A DNA stretch of 64,000 nt. Origin: Gemmobacter fulvus (lineage in GTDB: Bacteria; Pseudomonadota; Alphaproteobacteria; Rhodobacterales; Rhodobacteraceae). Where the stretch lies: assembly GCF_018798885.1 (NCBI RefSeq), contig NZ_CP076366.1, positions 2,501-66,500 on the forward strand, in the 5' to 3' direction. The notes under the pieces are model-generated. The model was given only the letters and a program-made list of their open reading frames with translations. It did no database searches and was not told the DNA's origin. Position numbers and translations under genes: made by a program. Shown piece after piece: positions 17,977-26,869 of this stretch. Each line of letters opens with the position of its first letter. Within the stretch, counting starts at the first letter, position 1.

Positions 17977-18614
17977 GCACCGAAGACCTGATCCAGAGAC
18001 TGGCCGCCGCCGCTGCCGCCACCCCACTGAACAGCCGGGCCATTCCGGGGCTGGCGCTGGCGGGGCTGGCGCTGGCGGCGGTGCCGATGCTCTGGGCGCT
18101 CGGGCTGCGGCCCGATCTGGCGGCAATCCTGGTGCAGCCGCTGCTCTTGGCGAAATCGCTGCTGCCGCTGCTGCTGGCGCTGCCTGCCGGGGCGGCGGCG
18201 CTGCGCCGGGCCCGACCGGGTGCGCCCCCGGCCTCTGGCCTGATCTGGCCCGGGGGGGTGCTGGCGCCGCTGCTGGCCGCCGCCCTGTGGCTCTGGGCGC
18301 TGGCCGTCACACCCCGGGCCGATTGGGGCGGCGCACTGATCGGCCAGACATTGCCGCAATGCCTGGCCGCGATCGTGACACTGTCGGCCCTGCCGCTGGC
18401 GATCAGCCTCTTTGCCCTGCGGCGCGGTGCCAGCACCACGCCGCATCTGTCGGGGGCGCTGGCCGGGTTGGCCTGTGGCGGCATCGCCACCGCCGCCTAT
18501 GCGCTGCATTGCACCGAGGATCACCCGCTGTTCTACATCACCTGGTATGGCTGCGGCATCGGCCTGTCGGCCGGTCTCGGGGCGCTGGCCGGGGGCAGGC
18601 TGTTGCGCTGGTGA
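17973..18614 (+). CDS. nrsF: NrsF-type (DUF1109) membrane anti-sigma factor
   Basis: 213 aa with about six transmembrane helices (GLALAGLALAAVPMLWALGL; LLLAKSLLPLLLALPAGAA; GGVLAPLLAAALWLWALAV; LAAIVTLSALPLAISLFAL; ALAGLACGGIATAAYAL; GIGLSAGLGALAGG), matching DUF1109/NrsF. The cytoplasmic N-terminus STEDLIQRLAA should hold the sigma factor at the membrane until a metal stress signal releases it. The segment LHCTEDHPLFYITWYGCG contains Cys and His residues that could sense metal; known NrsF proteins rely on cysteines. Start overlaps the sigma stop (ATGA). It abuts the convergent DUF2793 gene. Confidence 0.88.
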   Translation: MSTEDLIQRLAAAAAATPLNSRAIPGLALAGLALAAVPMLWALGLRPDLAAILVQPLLLAKSLLPLLLALPAGAAALRRARPGAPPASGLIWPGGVLAPLLAAALWLWALAVTPRADWGGALIGQTLPQCLAAIVTLSALPLAISLFALRRGASTTPHLSGALAGLACGGIATAAYALHCTEDHPLFYITWYGCGIGLSAGLGALAGGRLLRW

Positions 18615-20095
18615 TCAGACCCAGCGCCCGATGGCGGTCAGCCGCGCCACATCGGCGCGCAGCGCATCGGCCTTGTCGCGCAGGGTGAAGCTCGCGCTTG
18701 ACACCCGGGGCGGCATCCAGCACCAGACAGGACAGCACATTGGCCAGCGCCACCCCCGACAGCCGCGGCACCGCCGCGAAGGCCGCGGGATAGACCCAGC
18801 TGGTCGGCCCCGAGGTCGCCCCGGACTGGGTCTGGGTGCAGATCTGCGTGCCATCGGCAAAGCGCACATACTCGCCATTGGCATTGCTGCCGCGCTCCAT
18901 CACCGCGCCGGTGGGCAGGCCCGCGCTCTGGCTCACCGTGCCCAACAAACGGCCCGAATGGGACATCTCGTTCCAGCGCGACCAGCCTGCCGCCCCCTGC
19001 GAACGAAAGAACATCTGACCATGGCCCGCGCCGACATAGGTGCAGAAGATCTGTGTCCAGTTGGTCAGCGAGCGCCGCAGATTGAGCAGCGCCCCCGCCG
19101 AGGAAACCGGGTAATTGTTGCCCGATGTATTGCTGGCTGTGGAATTGAAATAGGAACAGCCCGCTGCCCAGCGTATCGAGATTGTCTGCGCTGCCCAGCG
19201 GGATCGGTACGCCCAGCCCGAAATCCCCGGTTTTCAGCAGCCGCCCCGCCGTGGTGTCGGTGGTGCCCTGCGTCACCGCCGTGCCCGCCAGCGGTACCGA
19301 CAGCGACAGGGCACTGGCGCTCAGCAGCGCGCGCTGGATGCCGCCAGTGGCAAAGCCGATCTGATCCGCCGCCGGACGGCAGAGGCCGGTATCGGCATCG
19401 CCGGCAAAGCCGAGGCCCGGTGCCCCCGCCGATCCCTGTGCCACCAGCAGCCCCTGCGGCGCCAGCACCCGGCCCGTCTCGGCCTCGGCGCGCAGGGCCT
19501 CGGCAAAGCTGCCGCCATCGGCACTGACCTTGACCGAAAAGTCATTGCTGCCCACCAGCCCCAGTTCGGCCCGGCCGGACCAGCCGCTCTGGAACAGCAG
19601 GCTGGCCGTCGCACCCGGACCGGCCTTGTTGATCTTCATCTGATGCCCGTCGCCCACATGGCTGAACAGCGTGGCCGCCGCCGCCACCGCCACACGGTTG
19701 GTCGCATCGGCGCTGGTATTGATGCCCAGTTCAGAGAACAGTTGCGGCTCTTCAACCGGGGCGCGCCAGTGCACGCCGTCAAACACCACCGTCACCGCCT
19801 CGGCCAGAACATGCGCCGACCAGCCCGGCTGCGGCGCAAAGAACTGCCAGCCCCCGGCCTCGTGCAGGGCAATCGCGCCCTCTTGCCCGGCCCAGGGCCC
19901 GCCCGCCTCGGCGGCCACGATATACCGCGCCCCTGCCCCGGGGGCTGCGGGCGGCACGGTCAGGCTGCGATCCGTGACCACCAGCTGCACCAGCACATCC
20001 AGCAGCCGCAGCGCCTCGTTATGCGTGACGTGTTTCTGTGCCTGTGAAGGCTGGATATAAGGCAGGTTCAGCACTGCCGAGACATCATCGGGCAT
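18615..20095 (-). pseudogene. DUF2793 phage-tail-like protein with two frameshifts
   Basis: The N-terminus (LNLPYIQPSQAQKHVTHNEA, LVVTDRSLTVPP, YIVAAEAGGPWAG) is the DUF2793 signature, found in prophage and GTA-like tail or surface proteins of Rhodobacterales. The protein is spread over three frames. Near 19155 the frame must shift to read SYFNSTASNTSGNNYPVSS through GHGQMFFRSQGAAGW and ANVLSCLVLDAAP; near 18705 it must shift again to finish SSASFTLRDKADALRADVAR. Each shift is explained by one extra base in a short homopolymer (AA at 19155-19156, CCC at 18704-18706 on the plus strand). This is either decay or two sequencing indels. Corrected length is about 493 aa. Confidence 0.8.
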
Positions 20096-20332
20096 CCAAA
20101 AGACCTCGCGGAGGGAAAGGGGGCCAGTCTAGGGCGGGATTGGTTACCCTGCCCGTGAAGACAGCGCGCGCTGGTCGGCCTGCTGGCGCAACACCGCCGG
20201 TTGCGGCCCCGGGCCACCCGCCCCCGGCAAAAACCCTGTGACAACCCCCGCCCCGCCGCCTATGTTCGCGCAAAGCCTTTTCCGCAGGTCTGGCCAATAC
20301 CGCCCGCCTGCCTGACGCCCAGAGAGACCCTG

Positions 20333-21865
20333 ATGCCCCTGCCTGATCCTGCCCTCACCGCCTCCGGCACCCTTGTTCATATCGGGGCCGGCAGCGGAGA
20401 GCGGCTGGCGGCACAGCAAAGCTCCGGCCTGTCACGCATCGTGCTGGTAGAGCCGGATCCCGAACTGGCCGCCGCGCTGATCCGCCAGACCCGCGACGAA
20501 CCCCGGATCGAGGTGCTGCCGCTGGCGGTGGCTGGCGCAGATGGCGAGGCCACGCTGGAGGTGATGAATTTCCCCGATCTGAGCAGCCTGCGCCGCCCGA
20601 ATGCGGCTCTGCGCGGCCTGTTTCCGGGGTTGCGCGCCCGCGCCCAGCCGGTGGTCGAGGTGCTGTCGCCCGCGACGCTGCTGGCCCGGCTCGGCCCGCT
20701 CGACCAACCGCTGCATGTGATCCTTGAAGCAGCGGGCGCCGAGCAGGAGATCCTGACCGGCTGGAAGGCCGCCGGGGCGCTGGCGCAGATCGACCGGCTG
20801 GAACTGCGCTGCGGCGAAGAGCCGTTCCATGACGGGGCCGCCGGACGCGCCGCGCTGGAAAGCTGGCTAGTCGCCGAAGGGTTCGCGCTGGACCGCCGCG
20901 ATCAGACCGACCCGGACTGGCCGGTGCTGCATCTGCGTGCCGATGCCCATGCCCGCGCCCAGACCGCCGCGCTGACCGAGGCCCGCACCGCCCTGCAGGC
21001 GCTGGAAAGCCGGGCGCAGCAGGCCGAAACCGCGCTGACCGAGGCCGAGGCGCGCGCCCATGCCGCAGCCGCCAGCGCCGCCACCCGGCTTGCGGCGCTG
21101 GAACAGAGCCTTGCCGAGGCACAATCGGCCCTCGCCGCCAAGGACGCCAGCCTGAGCGAGGCCGAGGCCCGGATCAGCGGCACGACCGACCGCGCCACCA
21201 GCCTCGACACGGCGCTGGCCGAGGCGAAAATCGCGCTGGCGACCAAGGCCACCGCGCTGGCCGAGGCCGAGACCAAGCTCAAGGCCGCAACCGAACGTGC
21301 TGCGACCCTCGACAAGACCCTTGCCGAGACAAAAGCCGCGCTGGCGGCCAAAGCCACCGCGTTGACCGACGCCGAGGCCAAACTCAAAGCCGCCACAGAC
21401 CGCAGTGCCGCCCTTGACAGAACCCTGACCGAGACAAAAGCCGCACTGGCCAGCAAGACCACCTCCCTGGCCGAAGCGGAAAAGCTGGCAACCAGCCGCA
21501 GCACCCGCATTGCCGAGCTGGACAAGACCATCGCCACGCTGCGCAACCAGCTCTCGCAGGCCAATGAGGATCTGAGCCGGAATGCGTTTGATCTGCGCAG
21601 TACCCGCAATGAGCTTGGCCTGGCGTTGCGACTTCAGACGACCGCTCAAAGCGAGCTTCAGGAGCTGCGGCAGCGCTATGAGGCCGTGCAAGCCATCAAG
21701 CAGGAACAGGATGACCTGCTGCGGCAACTGACCCCCCGCCTGCACGAAGCCGCCCGGCAATTGCAGAACTTCGCGCTTGCAGAGGCAAGTGCCGCTGAGA
21801 CCGCGCTGAGGCAACAGCCCAGCAAAGCTCTGCCCGGAAAAAAGGCGAGGAAAATCAAGGCATGA
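20333..21865 (+). CDS. FkbM-like methyltransferase domain fused to a long coiled coil
   Basis: 510 aa. Residues 1-205 resemble an FkbM-type SAM methyltransferase: VHIGAGSGERLAA for the SAM loop, IVLVEPDPELAAALI for the acidic ribose-binding strand, VLPLAVAGADGEATLEVM and HVILEAAGAEQEIL. Residues about 205-480 are an Ala/Glu/Lys-rich coiled coil, including three 35-residue units (LDxTLAETKAALAAKATAL type) encoded by 105-bp tandem repeats, and the basic tail GKKARKIKA. The frame is open from 20201; ATG 20333 fits the domain start. First gene of the polysaccharide locus; it may O-methylate a glycan, with the coil acting as scaffold. Activity is inferred. Confidence 0.7.
   Translation: MPLPDPALTASGTLVHIGAGSGERLAAQQSSGLSRIVLVEPDPELAAALIRQTRDEPRIEVLPLAVAGADGEATLEVMNFPDLSSLRRPNAALRGLFPGLRARAQPVVEVLSPATLLARLGPLDQPLHVILEAAGAEQEILTGWKAAGALAQIDRLELRCGEEPFHDGAAGRAALESWLVAEGFALDRRDQTDPDWPVLHLRADAHARAQTAALTEARTALQALESRAQQAETALTEAEARAHAAAASAATRLAALEQSLAEAQSALAAKDASLSEAEARISGTTDRATSLDTALAEAKIALATKATALAEAETKLKAATERAATLDKTLAETKAALAAKATALTDAEAKLKAATDRSAALDRTLTETKAALASKTTSLAEAEKLATSRSTRIAELDKTIATLRNQLSQANEDLSRNAFDLRSTRNELGLALRLQTTAQSELQELRQRYEAVQAIKQEQDDLLRQLTPRLHEAARQLQNFALAEASAAETALRQQPSKALPGKKARKIKA
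21200..21465 (+). repeat. 105-bp in-frame tandem repeats in the coiled coil
   Basis: Three degenerate copies of a 35-codon unit beginning LDTALAEAK, LDKTLAETK and LDRTLTETK. They encode heptad-like Ala/Lys/Glu helix and could vary in copy number by slippage or recombination. Confidence 0.7.
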
Positions 21866-21941
21866 TCCTCTGCCTGCATAGCCAGCACCTCCTCGCGGCG
21901 CAGCGGCGCACAGAGATGAGCCCGTTGAGAAAGACTCGGCA

Positions 21942-24170
21942 ATGAGCAAGACAAAGCGCAAGTCGAAAGATGCGGCCTCCAAGAGCAGGGCCGCTCAAAA
22001 TCCGATTCTGTCCGATCTGCCGCAGACATATGCCCAGATCGCGCCGCAGACTGCCGCAGCTCTCGCCCAAAGCATCGAAGAGGCGCTGACCCTGCTGTCT
22101 GGCCGCACGCGCCATATGGAACTTCAGGCCGATATGCTTGCCGCACATCAGGCGGCGCCCCTGCCCAGCCTGCTGGCCCGATGCGAATCGCTGCTAGAGG
22201 CACAGAACGGCTCACCCGCCGCCCCGCTGCGTCTTGTGCATGGCTTTGCCTGCACAGGGGAGGCGGAATTTGCGGCACTGCTCGGCTTGGTGCCCAATCT
22301 TCGGCTGCTGCCGGGCCTGGACCCGTTTCATACCTTCGCCGGCGCCGGAATGGCACCACAGCCCAGCGATATCTTTGGCCAGGTGCTGGCACAGCCTGCC
22401 GCATCGCAGATGCAGACGGACAGCCGGGCCATGCAGGAAGACGCTGTCAGCGCCGCGCTACACGCCCTCCACGCCGGGCATGAGCGGCAGGGTCTCCATC
22501 TGATCATGCGGTGCTACAGCCAGTCCCGCTACGACGCCGCACCCGCAGGACCAGACCTGCACCGACTGCTCGAATCCTCTCTGGCCGGGGCTGAAGCCCC
22601 TCCAGTCTGCGGTCTGGTCATGGTCTGCCATCCGCTGCTGTCCTACCTGCGGGCGCAGGCACGCGGGCAGCTGCATTTCCAGCCGACAAGTCTGGAAAAT
22701 TACGCAATGCGCTATCTGGCCTTTCTGGCCGATCATGCTGCCCTGCCGATCATCACGGCCGAAGATATCGCCGATGCCCCTGAGCGCAGCCTGCACTGGA
22801 TCGCACAGCATCTGCACCTCACGCTGCCGGATGATCTGGCCGCCCGGATCGAACTGGCCACCGCTCTTGCTCCCCAACGCTCGCCTGAAGCCGTCCCGGG
22901 ACTGCTGCTTGTCTATGGCGATGGCACCCCCGCGACCGAAGAGCCCCTGGACAGCCCCGCATACCTGACCCTGTGTGATCGGCTTGGCTATGCGCCCGAC
23001 AAGTTGCCAGCAACGGCACACCCTTCCGCCCAGACGGATGCCATGCCGCCTACCGCCCCGCGCCGGGCGCTGCCATCCCATGCGTCCGGCAACTCACGCG
23101 CCCGGCTCAGTAGTTTTCTGCCCCTGCTCGCGCGGGTCACCCGGGATACAGCACAGCCCTCCCCCTTGTTGATCCCTGCCGCACAGCTTCTGGATGTCAG
23201 CGATCTGGTCAGACTTGTAGAAACCTGTCTCGACAGGCCGGAAGGATTTTACGAAGCACTGGATCAGACCTCCCGGCAGCTGCCGCCGCAGGACAGCGCA
23301 TTGCTGTTCCTGAGCTGTGCTGCCCATTTTGCCGCAAAGGGCGAAAACATTCATGCTCTGGGTCTGTTGGCCGAAGCGACAGATACCATTCCTGCCGATG
23401 CGCGCCCGCTGCGCCTGCTGGCCGCCGATCTGTATCTGCGGCTGCGCAAACCGGATATGGCGCTGACCTTGCTGTCAGGCGATGCCCTGAGTGGCCCGTT
23501 GCAAATGGGTGCCCCGCAGCGTCAGGCGCTGCAAGCCGCCATCGGCAATCATGCGCCTGCTGCGGTGTCTGAACATGGCCATGCCCTGCTTCTGTCGCAC
23601 CTGGCCGCTCACCCCCCGGTGCCCGCCGCAGACCGGCCCCGCGTGATGATCGAGATCGGCACCACACGCGAGCGTGTGCCCGGACAGGGCTCTACGGAAA
23701 AACTGGCCCGCTATTGCGCCGAGCACGGCATGGAATTCATCACCGTCGATATGGACCCGCGGAATTCCGCTGTCGCCCGCCGCATGTTCCGGCGACTGGG
23801 TCTGCCCTTCCGCGCCGCCACGGCCAAGGGCGAGGATTTTCTTGCCGCGTGGCAGAGCCAAATCGATTATGTGTTCTTGGATGCCTATGATTTTGACCAT
23901 GGCAAGCACAGTGAACTGCGCCAAAGCCGATATGAAAGTTTCCTCGGCAGCCGCATTGAGGATGCCCAATGCCACAAGATGCATCTCGACTGTGCCGTCA
24001 GCCTGGTTGAAAAGCTCGCCCCTGACGGGGTGATCTGTTTCGATGACACTTGGCTTGATGCGGACAAGGCCTGGACCGCGAAGGGCAAAACCGCGATGCC
24101 CTATCTGCTTGCGCATGGGTTCCGTGTTCTGGAAGCGCATAATAACGCGGCCCTGCTTCTGCGTGGATAA
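21942..24170 (+). CDS. Large multidomain protein: degenerate sulfotransferase-like region plus SAM methyltransferase
   Basis: 742 aa. A basic N-terminus (MSKTKRKSKDAASKSRA) is followed by a region (about 90-330) reminiscent of P-loop sulfotransferase-like proteins (LRLVHGFACTGEAEFAALL, HWIAQHLHLTLPDDLAARI) but without an intact P-loop. Residues about 400-540 are helical, perhaps TPR-like (LFLSCAAHFAAKGENIHALG). The C-terminus (566-742) is a class I methyltransferase: VMIEIGTTRER, FITVDMDPRNSAVAR, YVFLDAYDFDHG, LAPDGVICFDDTW, as in Methyltransf_24 proteins of glycan clusters. Base composition is somewhat less GC-biased than its neighbours. Likely a glycan-modifying enzyme; substrate unknown. 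Confidence 0.65.
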   Translation: MSKTKRKSKDAASKSRAAQNPILSDLPQTYAQIAPQTAAALAQSIEEALTLLSGRTRHMELQADMLAAHQAAPLPSLLARCESLLEAQNGSPAAPLRLVHGFACTGEAEFAALLGLVPNLRLLPGLDPFHTFAGAGMAPQPSDIFGQVLAQPAASQMQTDSRAMQEDAVSAALHALHAGHERQGLHLIMRCYSQSRYDAAPAGPDLHRLLESSLAGAEAPPVCGLVMVCHPLLSYLRAQARGQLHFQPTSLENYAMRYLAFLADHAALPIITAEDIADAPERSLHWIAQHLHLTLPDDLAARIELATALAPQRSPEAVPGLLLVYGDGTPATEEPLDSPAYLTLCDRLGYAPDKLPATAHPSAQTDAMPPTAPRRALPSHASGNSRARLSSFLPLLARVTRDTAQPSPLLIPAAQLLDVSDLVRLVETCLDRPEGFYEALDQTSRQLPPQDSALLFLSCAAHFAAKGENIHALGLLAEATDTIPADARPLRLLAADLYLRLRKPDMALTLLSGDALSGPLQMGAPQRQALQAAIGNHAPAAVSEHGHALLLSHLAAHPPVPAADRPRVMIEIGTTRERVPGQGSTEKLARYCAEHGMEFITVDMDPRNSAVARRMFRRLGLPFRAATAKGEDFLAAWQSQIDYVFLDAYDFDHGKHSELRQSRYESFLGSRIEDAQCHKMHLDCAVSLVEKLAPDGVICFDDTWLDADKAWTAKGKTAMPYLLAHGFRVLEAHNNAALLLRG

Positions 24171-24319
24171 TGGCGCTGGGAAGAGGCAACAGCACACTCT
24201 TGGCGACAACAGGCACAGCCCCCATATCACTTGCGCATGCCCTGGCCCCATCCGGTCGCGGGGGCCGCGCGTCTATGTGTTTCCGTCTCTGTGCCCCTTT
24301 ATAGAGTGATCGCCATACC

Positions 24320-25003
24320 ATGCCTCAACTGACCCGCTTTCAGGATCTGCATCGCGGCGAAAGGGCCGTGATCGTCTGCAACGGCCCCTCGCTCAATCAG
24401 ATGGATCTGAGCTTCCTGCGCCATGAGTTGGTGATTGGCCTGAACAAGATCCATCTCGGGATGGAGCGCTTCGGTTTTGCACCGCGTTATCTGGTGGCGG
24501 TGAATGCGCGGGTGGTCAAACAGGCCCGGGCAGAGCTGGCGGCGCTGACCGCGATCAAGTTCATCGGCGCGCGGGCGGCGGCCCATCTGCCAGAGGATGC
24601 CTTCACCTATCATGTGCCGGTGCTGAATCCGCCGGTGGTGTTTTCGCGCGATCTGACGGTCGGCGTGCGCGAAGGCGGCACCGTCACCCATGCCGCGCTG
24701 CAGATCGCCTGGTATATGGGGTTCACCGAGGTGGTGATCATCGGCATGGACCACCGGTTCACCTATCAGGGCGCACCGCATGAGACGCGATTCCTCGACG
24801 GTCCGGACCCGAATCATTTCAGTGCCGATTACTTCGGCAACCAGTCTTGGGACAATCCGGATCTCGCCCGCTCCGAGGCCTCTTATGCCGAAGCCCGCCG
24901 GGTCTATGAAGAAACCGGGCGCCGCGTCCTTGACGCAACCCTGGGTGGTGCCTGTCAGGTCTTCCAAAAAGCGGATTACCGACAGGTTTTCGACGTAAAC
25001 TGA
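24320..25003 (+). CDS. DUF115 (MptE-like) glycan-cluster protein
   Basis: 227 aa. Begins with RGERAVIVCNGPSLNQMDL, the GNGPSL motif of DUF115 proteins, and continues with FAPRYLVAVNARVV, AWYMGFTEVVIIGMDHRFTY and DPNHFSADYFGNQSW, all family hallmarks. DUF115 includes archaeal 6-hydroxymethylpterin diphosphokinase and Maf-type proteins of flagellin or surface glycosylation; the gene context favours the latter. The same domain recurs in the 1066-aa fusion protein at 27828. A stem-loop follows the stop. Confidence 0.82.
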   Translation: MPQLTRFQDLHRGERAVIVCNGPSLNQMDLSFLRHELVIGLNKIHLGMERFGFAPRYLVAVNARVVKQARAELAALTAIKFIGARAAAHLPEDAFTYHVPVLNPPVVFSRDLTVGVREGGTVTHAALQIAWYMGFTEVVIIGMDHRFTYQGAPHETRFLDGPDPNHFSADYFGNQSWDNPDLARSEASYAEARRVYEETGRRVLDATLGGACQVFQKADYRQVFDVN

Positions 25004-25006
25004 CAT

Positions 25007-25031
25007 CTTGGGCCCCTGCCTGCGGCCCAAG
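25007..25031 (+). terminator. Stem-loop after the DUF115 gene
   Basis: Perfect 8-bp stem CTTGGGCC / GGCCCAAG with a 9-nt loop, four bases after the stop codon. No T-run follows, so termination is probable rather than certain. Confidence 0.5.
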
Positions 25032-25190
25032 CGGTTCAGAACACAACTCTGCCCAATTTTCAGCCATTCCGCCTCTGGCGCCGCGTTTCCTGCGGAAACC
25101 CGCCCAAAATTGCGGTGAAGGTCGTAATTTATGGACAAGTTCCTGCCACAGGTCTATTCGGAGGGCGTATTCATAATCTGTTGTTACGTG

Positions 25191-25228
25191 TCTCCTGGAT
25201 GTTCCGGGATCTCCTGGATGTTCCGGGA
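25191..25228 (+). repeat. Perfect 19-bp tandem duplication upstream of a glycosyltransferase gene
   Basis: Two adjacent identical copies of TCTCCTGGATGTTCCGGGA in the 260-bp gap before the GT2 gene at 25264. It could be a duplicated operator or a slippage product. The rest of the gap shows no gene. Confidence 0.75.
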
Positions 25229-25263
25229 ATCAATTTGTACCGCCCTAACGTGGAGAACAAATC

Positions 25264-26226
25264 ATGCGCGCAAGTATTGTGATCCGCACTTTGAACGAAG
25301 CCCAGCATCTCGACGACCTGCTGGTGATGATCGGCCGCCAGCAGACCCCCGGTCTGGAGGTGGAAACCGTTCTGATCGACTCCGGCTCGACCGATGGCAC
25401 GCTCGAGATTGCCCGCCGGCATGGCTGCCGGATCACCCATATCACCAAGGCCGAGTTTTCGTTCGGACGGTCGCTGAACCGCGGCTGCGCCGCTAGCACC
25501 GGCAATATCCTGGTGTTCATTTCCGGCCATTGTGTGCCGGTCAATGTGCATTGGCTGCAAAACATGTGCCGCCCGCTGATCGAAGGCCGGGCCGCCTACA
25601 GCTATGGCCGTCAGATCGGCGATGATGACAGCAATTACAGCGAACACCGGATCTTCGCCAAATACTTCCCCGACCATTCGGCGGTGCCACAGACCGGCTT
25701 CTTCTGCAACAATGCCAATTCGGCACTGCTGCGCAATGTCTGGGACGATCATCCTTTCGATGAAACGCTCACCGGGCTCGAGGATATGGATCTGGCCAAA
25801 CGTCTGGTCGGACGTGGCATGAAGATCGCCTATATCGCCGAAGCGCCGGTGTTCCACCACCATCAGGAAAGCTGGGCCTCGGTGCGCCGCCGCTTTGAAC
25901 GCGAAGCGCTGGCGCTGCGCACGATCATGCCCGAAGTGCAGCTCACGCCGCTGGATCTGCTGCGCTGCCTGGCCACCAGTGTCACCGGCGACTGGCGCGC
26001 CGCCGCGCGCAATGGCGTGCGCTCGACCACCCGGCTCGACATGCTGCGCTATCGCTGGAACCAGTATATCGGCTCTTACAAGGGCAATCACGAACACCGC
26101 CGCCTGTCGCTGAAAGCGAAAGAGCGGTTCTTCTACCCACATGTCAATGAAAAGGCCGCACAAGATGACTGGCTCGGGCCGCTGCGTCGCACTCCTCCCC
26201 ATGAAAGCCAACAGCCAGAGGGTTAA
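25264..26226 (+). CDS. Family 2 glycosyltransferase
   Basis: 320-aa GT-A enzyme, predicted cytoplasmic. It starts with ASIVIRTLNEAQHLDDLL, then TVLIDSGSTDGTLEIARRHG (nucleotide binding), FSFGRSLNRGCAASTG, LVFISGHCVPVN in the place of the DxD loop, NNANSALLRN and the catalytic LTGLEDMDLAKRL. The DxD is replaced by SGH, as in some rhamnosyl- or uronosyl-transferase relatives. It overlaps the following cytidylyltransferase gene by about 60 bp, so the two are probably co-expressed. Confidence 0.9.
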   Translation: MRASIVIRTLNEAQHLDDLLVMIGRQQTPGLEVETVLIDSGSTDGTLEIARRHGCRITHITKAEFSFGRSLNRGCAASTGNILVFISGHCVPVNVHWLQNMCRPLIEGRAAYSYGRQIGDDDSNYSEHRIFAKYFPDHSAVPQTGFFCNNANSALLRNVWDDHPFDETLTGLEDMDLAKRLVGRGMKIAYIAEAPVFHHHQESWASVRRRFEREALALRTIMPEVQLTPLDLLRCLATSVTGDWRAAARNGVRSTTRLDMLRYRWNQYIGSYKGNHEHRRLSLKAKERFFYPHVNEKAAQDDWLGPLRRTPPHESQQPEG

Positions 26227-26869
26227 GGGCAAGAACTTCCGGCCCTTGCACGGCAAACCGCTGTTCCGCTGGATCCTGGATGCGCTTCTGGCCATCGACG
26301 AGATCGACGAAGTGGTGATCAATACCGATGCCCGTCATATTCTGGCGGAGAACGGCCTTGTCGAGGGCGGGCGCGTGCGCATCCGCGACCGCAAACCCGA
26401 ACTCTGCGGCGATACCGTGTCGATGAACCTGATCCTCGCCGATGATATCGCGGCGGTGCCGGCCGACACCTATCTGATGACCCATACCACCAATCCGATG
26501 CTCAGCGCCGAGACGATCCATGCCGCCCTCGCGCGCTACAGCGCCGGTCTGGCGGCAGGCACGGCGGATTCGCTGTTCACGGTGAACAAGATCCAGACCC
26601 GGTTCTACCGCGAGGATGCGAGCCCGGTGAACCACGACCCCGACAACCTGATCCAGACCCAGGATCTGGAGCCGTGGTTCGAAGAAAACTCCAACCTCTA
26701 CATCTTCTCGGCCCCCAGCTTTGCCACCACGAAAGCGCGCATCGGCAAGAAGCCCCTGCTGCATGTGATGGACAAGATGGAAGCCGTGGATATCGACACC
26801 CCGGAAGACTGGGCGCTGGCCGAAGCCGTGGCATCGCTGCGCAGCCCCCGCAAAGAGGCCGCCGAATAA
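26165..26869 (+). CDS. Acylneuraminate/CMP-sugar cytidylyltransferase family protein
   Basis: 234-aa NeuA-like enzyme expected to activate an acidic sugar with CTP. Visible motifs: VALLPMKANSQRVKGKNFRP (CTP loop with Ser, Arg and Lys), GKPLFRWILDALL, VVINTDARHILA, RIRDRKPELCGD, YLMTHTTNPMLS, ending MEAVDIDTPEDWALAEAV. ATG 26165 is preferred; ATG 26141 and 26147 are alternatives. No synthase for a nonulosonic acid is in the window, so the sugar cannot be named. Confidence 0.85.
   Translation: MTGSGRCVALLPMKANSQRVKGKNFRPLHGKPLFRWILDALLAIDEIDEVVINTDARHILAENGLVEGGRVRIRDRKPELCGDTVSMNLILADDIAAVPADTYLMTHTTNPMLSAETIHAALARYSAGLAAGTADSLFTVNKIQTRFYREDASPVNHDPDNLIQTQDLEPWFEENSNLYIFSAPSFATTKARIGKKPLLHVMDKMEAVDIDTPEDWALAEAVASLRSPRKEAAE

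Noticed and set aside
18538-19014. Separate 158-codon minus-strand gene
   Set aside because: Its sequence is the continuation of the DUF2793 protein after a frameshift, and its tail overlaps the end of nrsF; treated as part of the frameshifted gene.
25085-25099. Palindrome GTTTCCTGCGGAAAC resembling the parS-like sites
   Set aside because: Arms are only six bases with a three-base centre and lack the GC core of the other five copies; far from parAB and probably coincidental.
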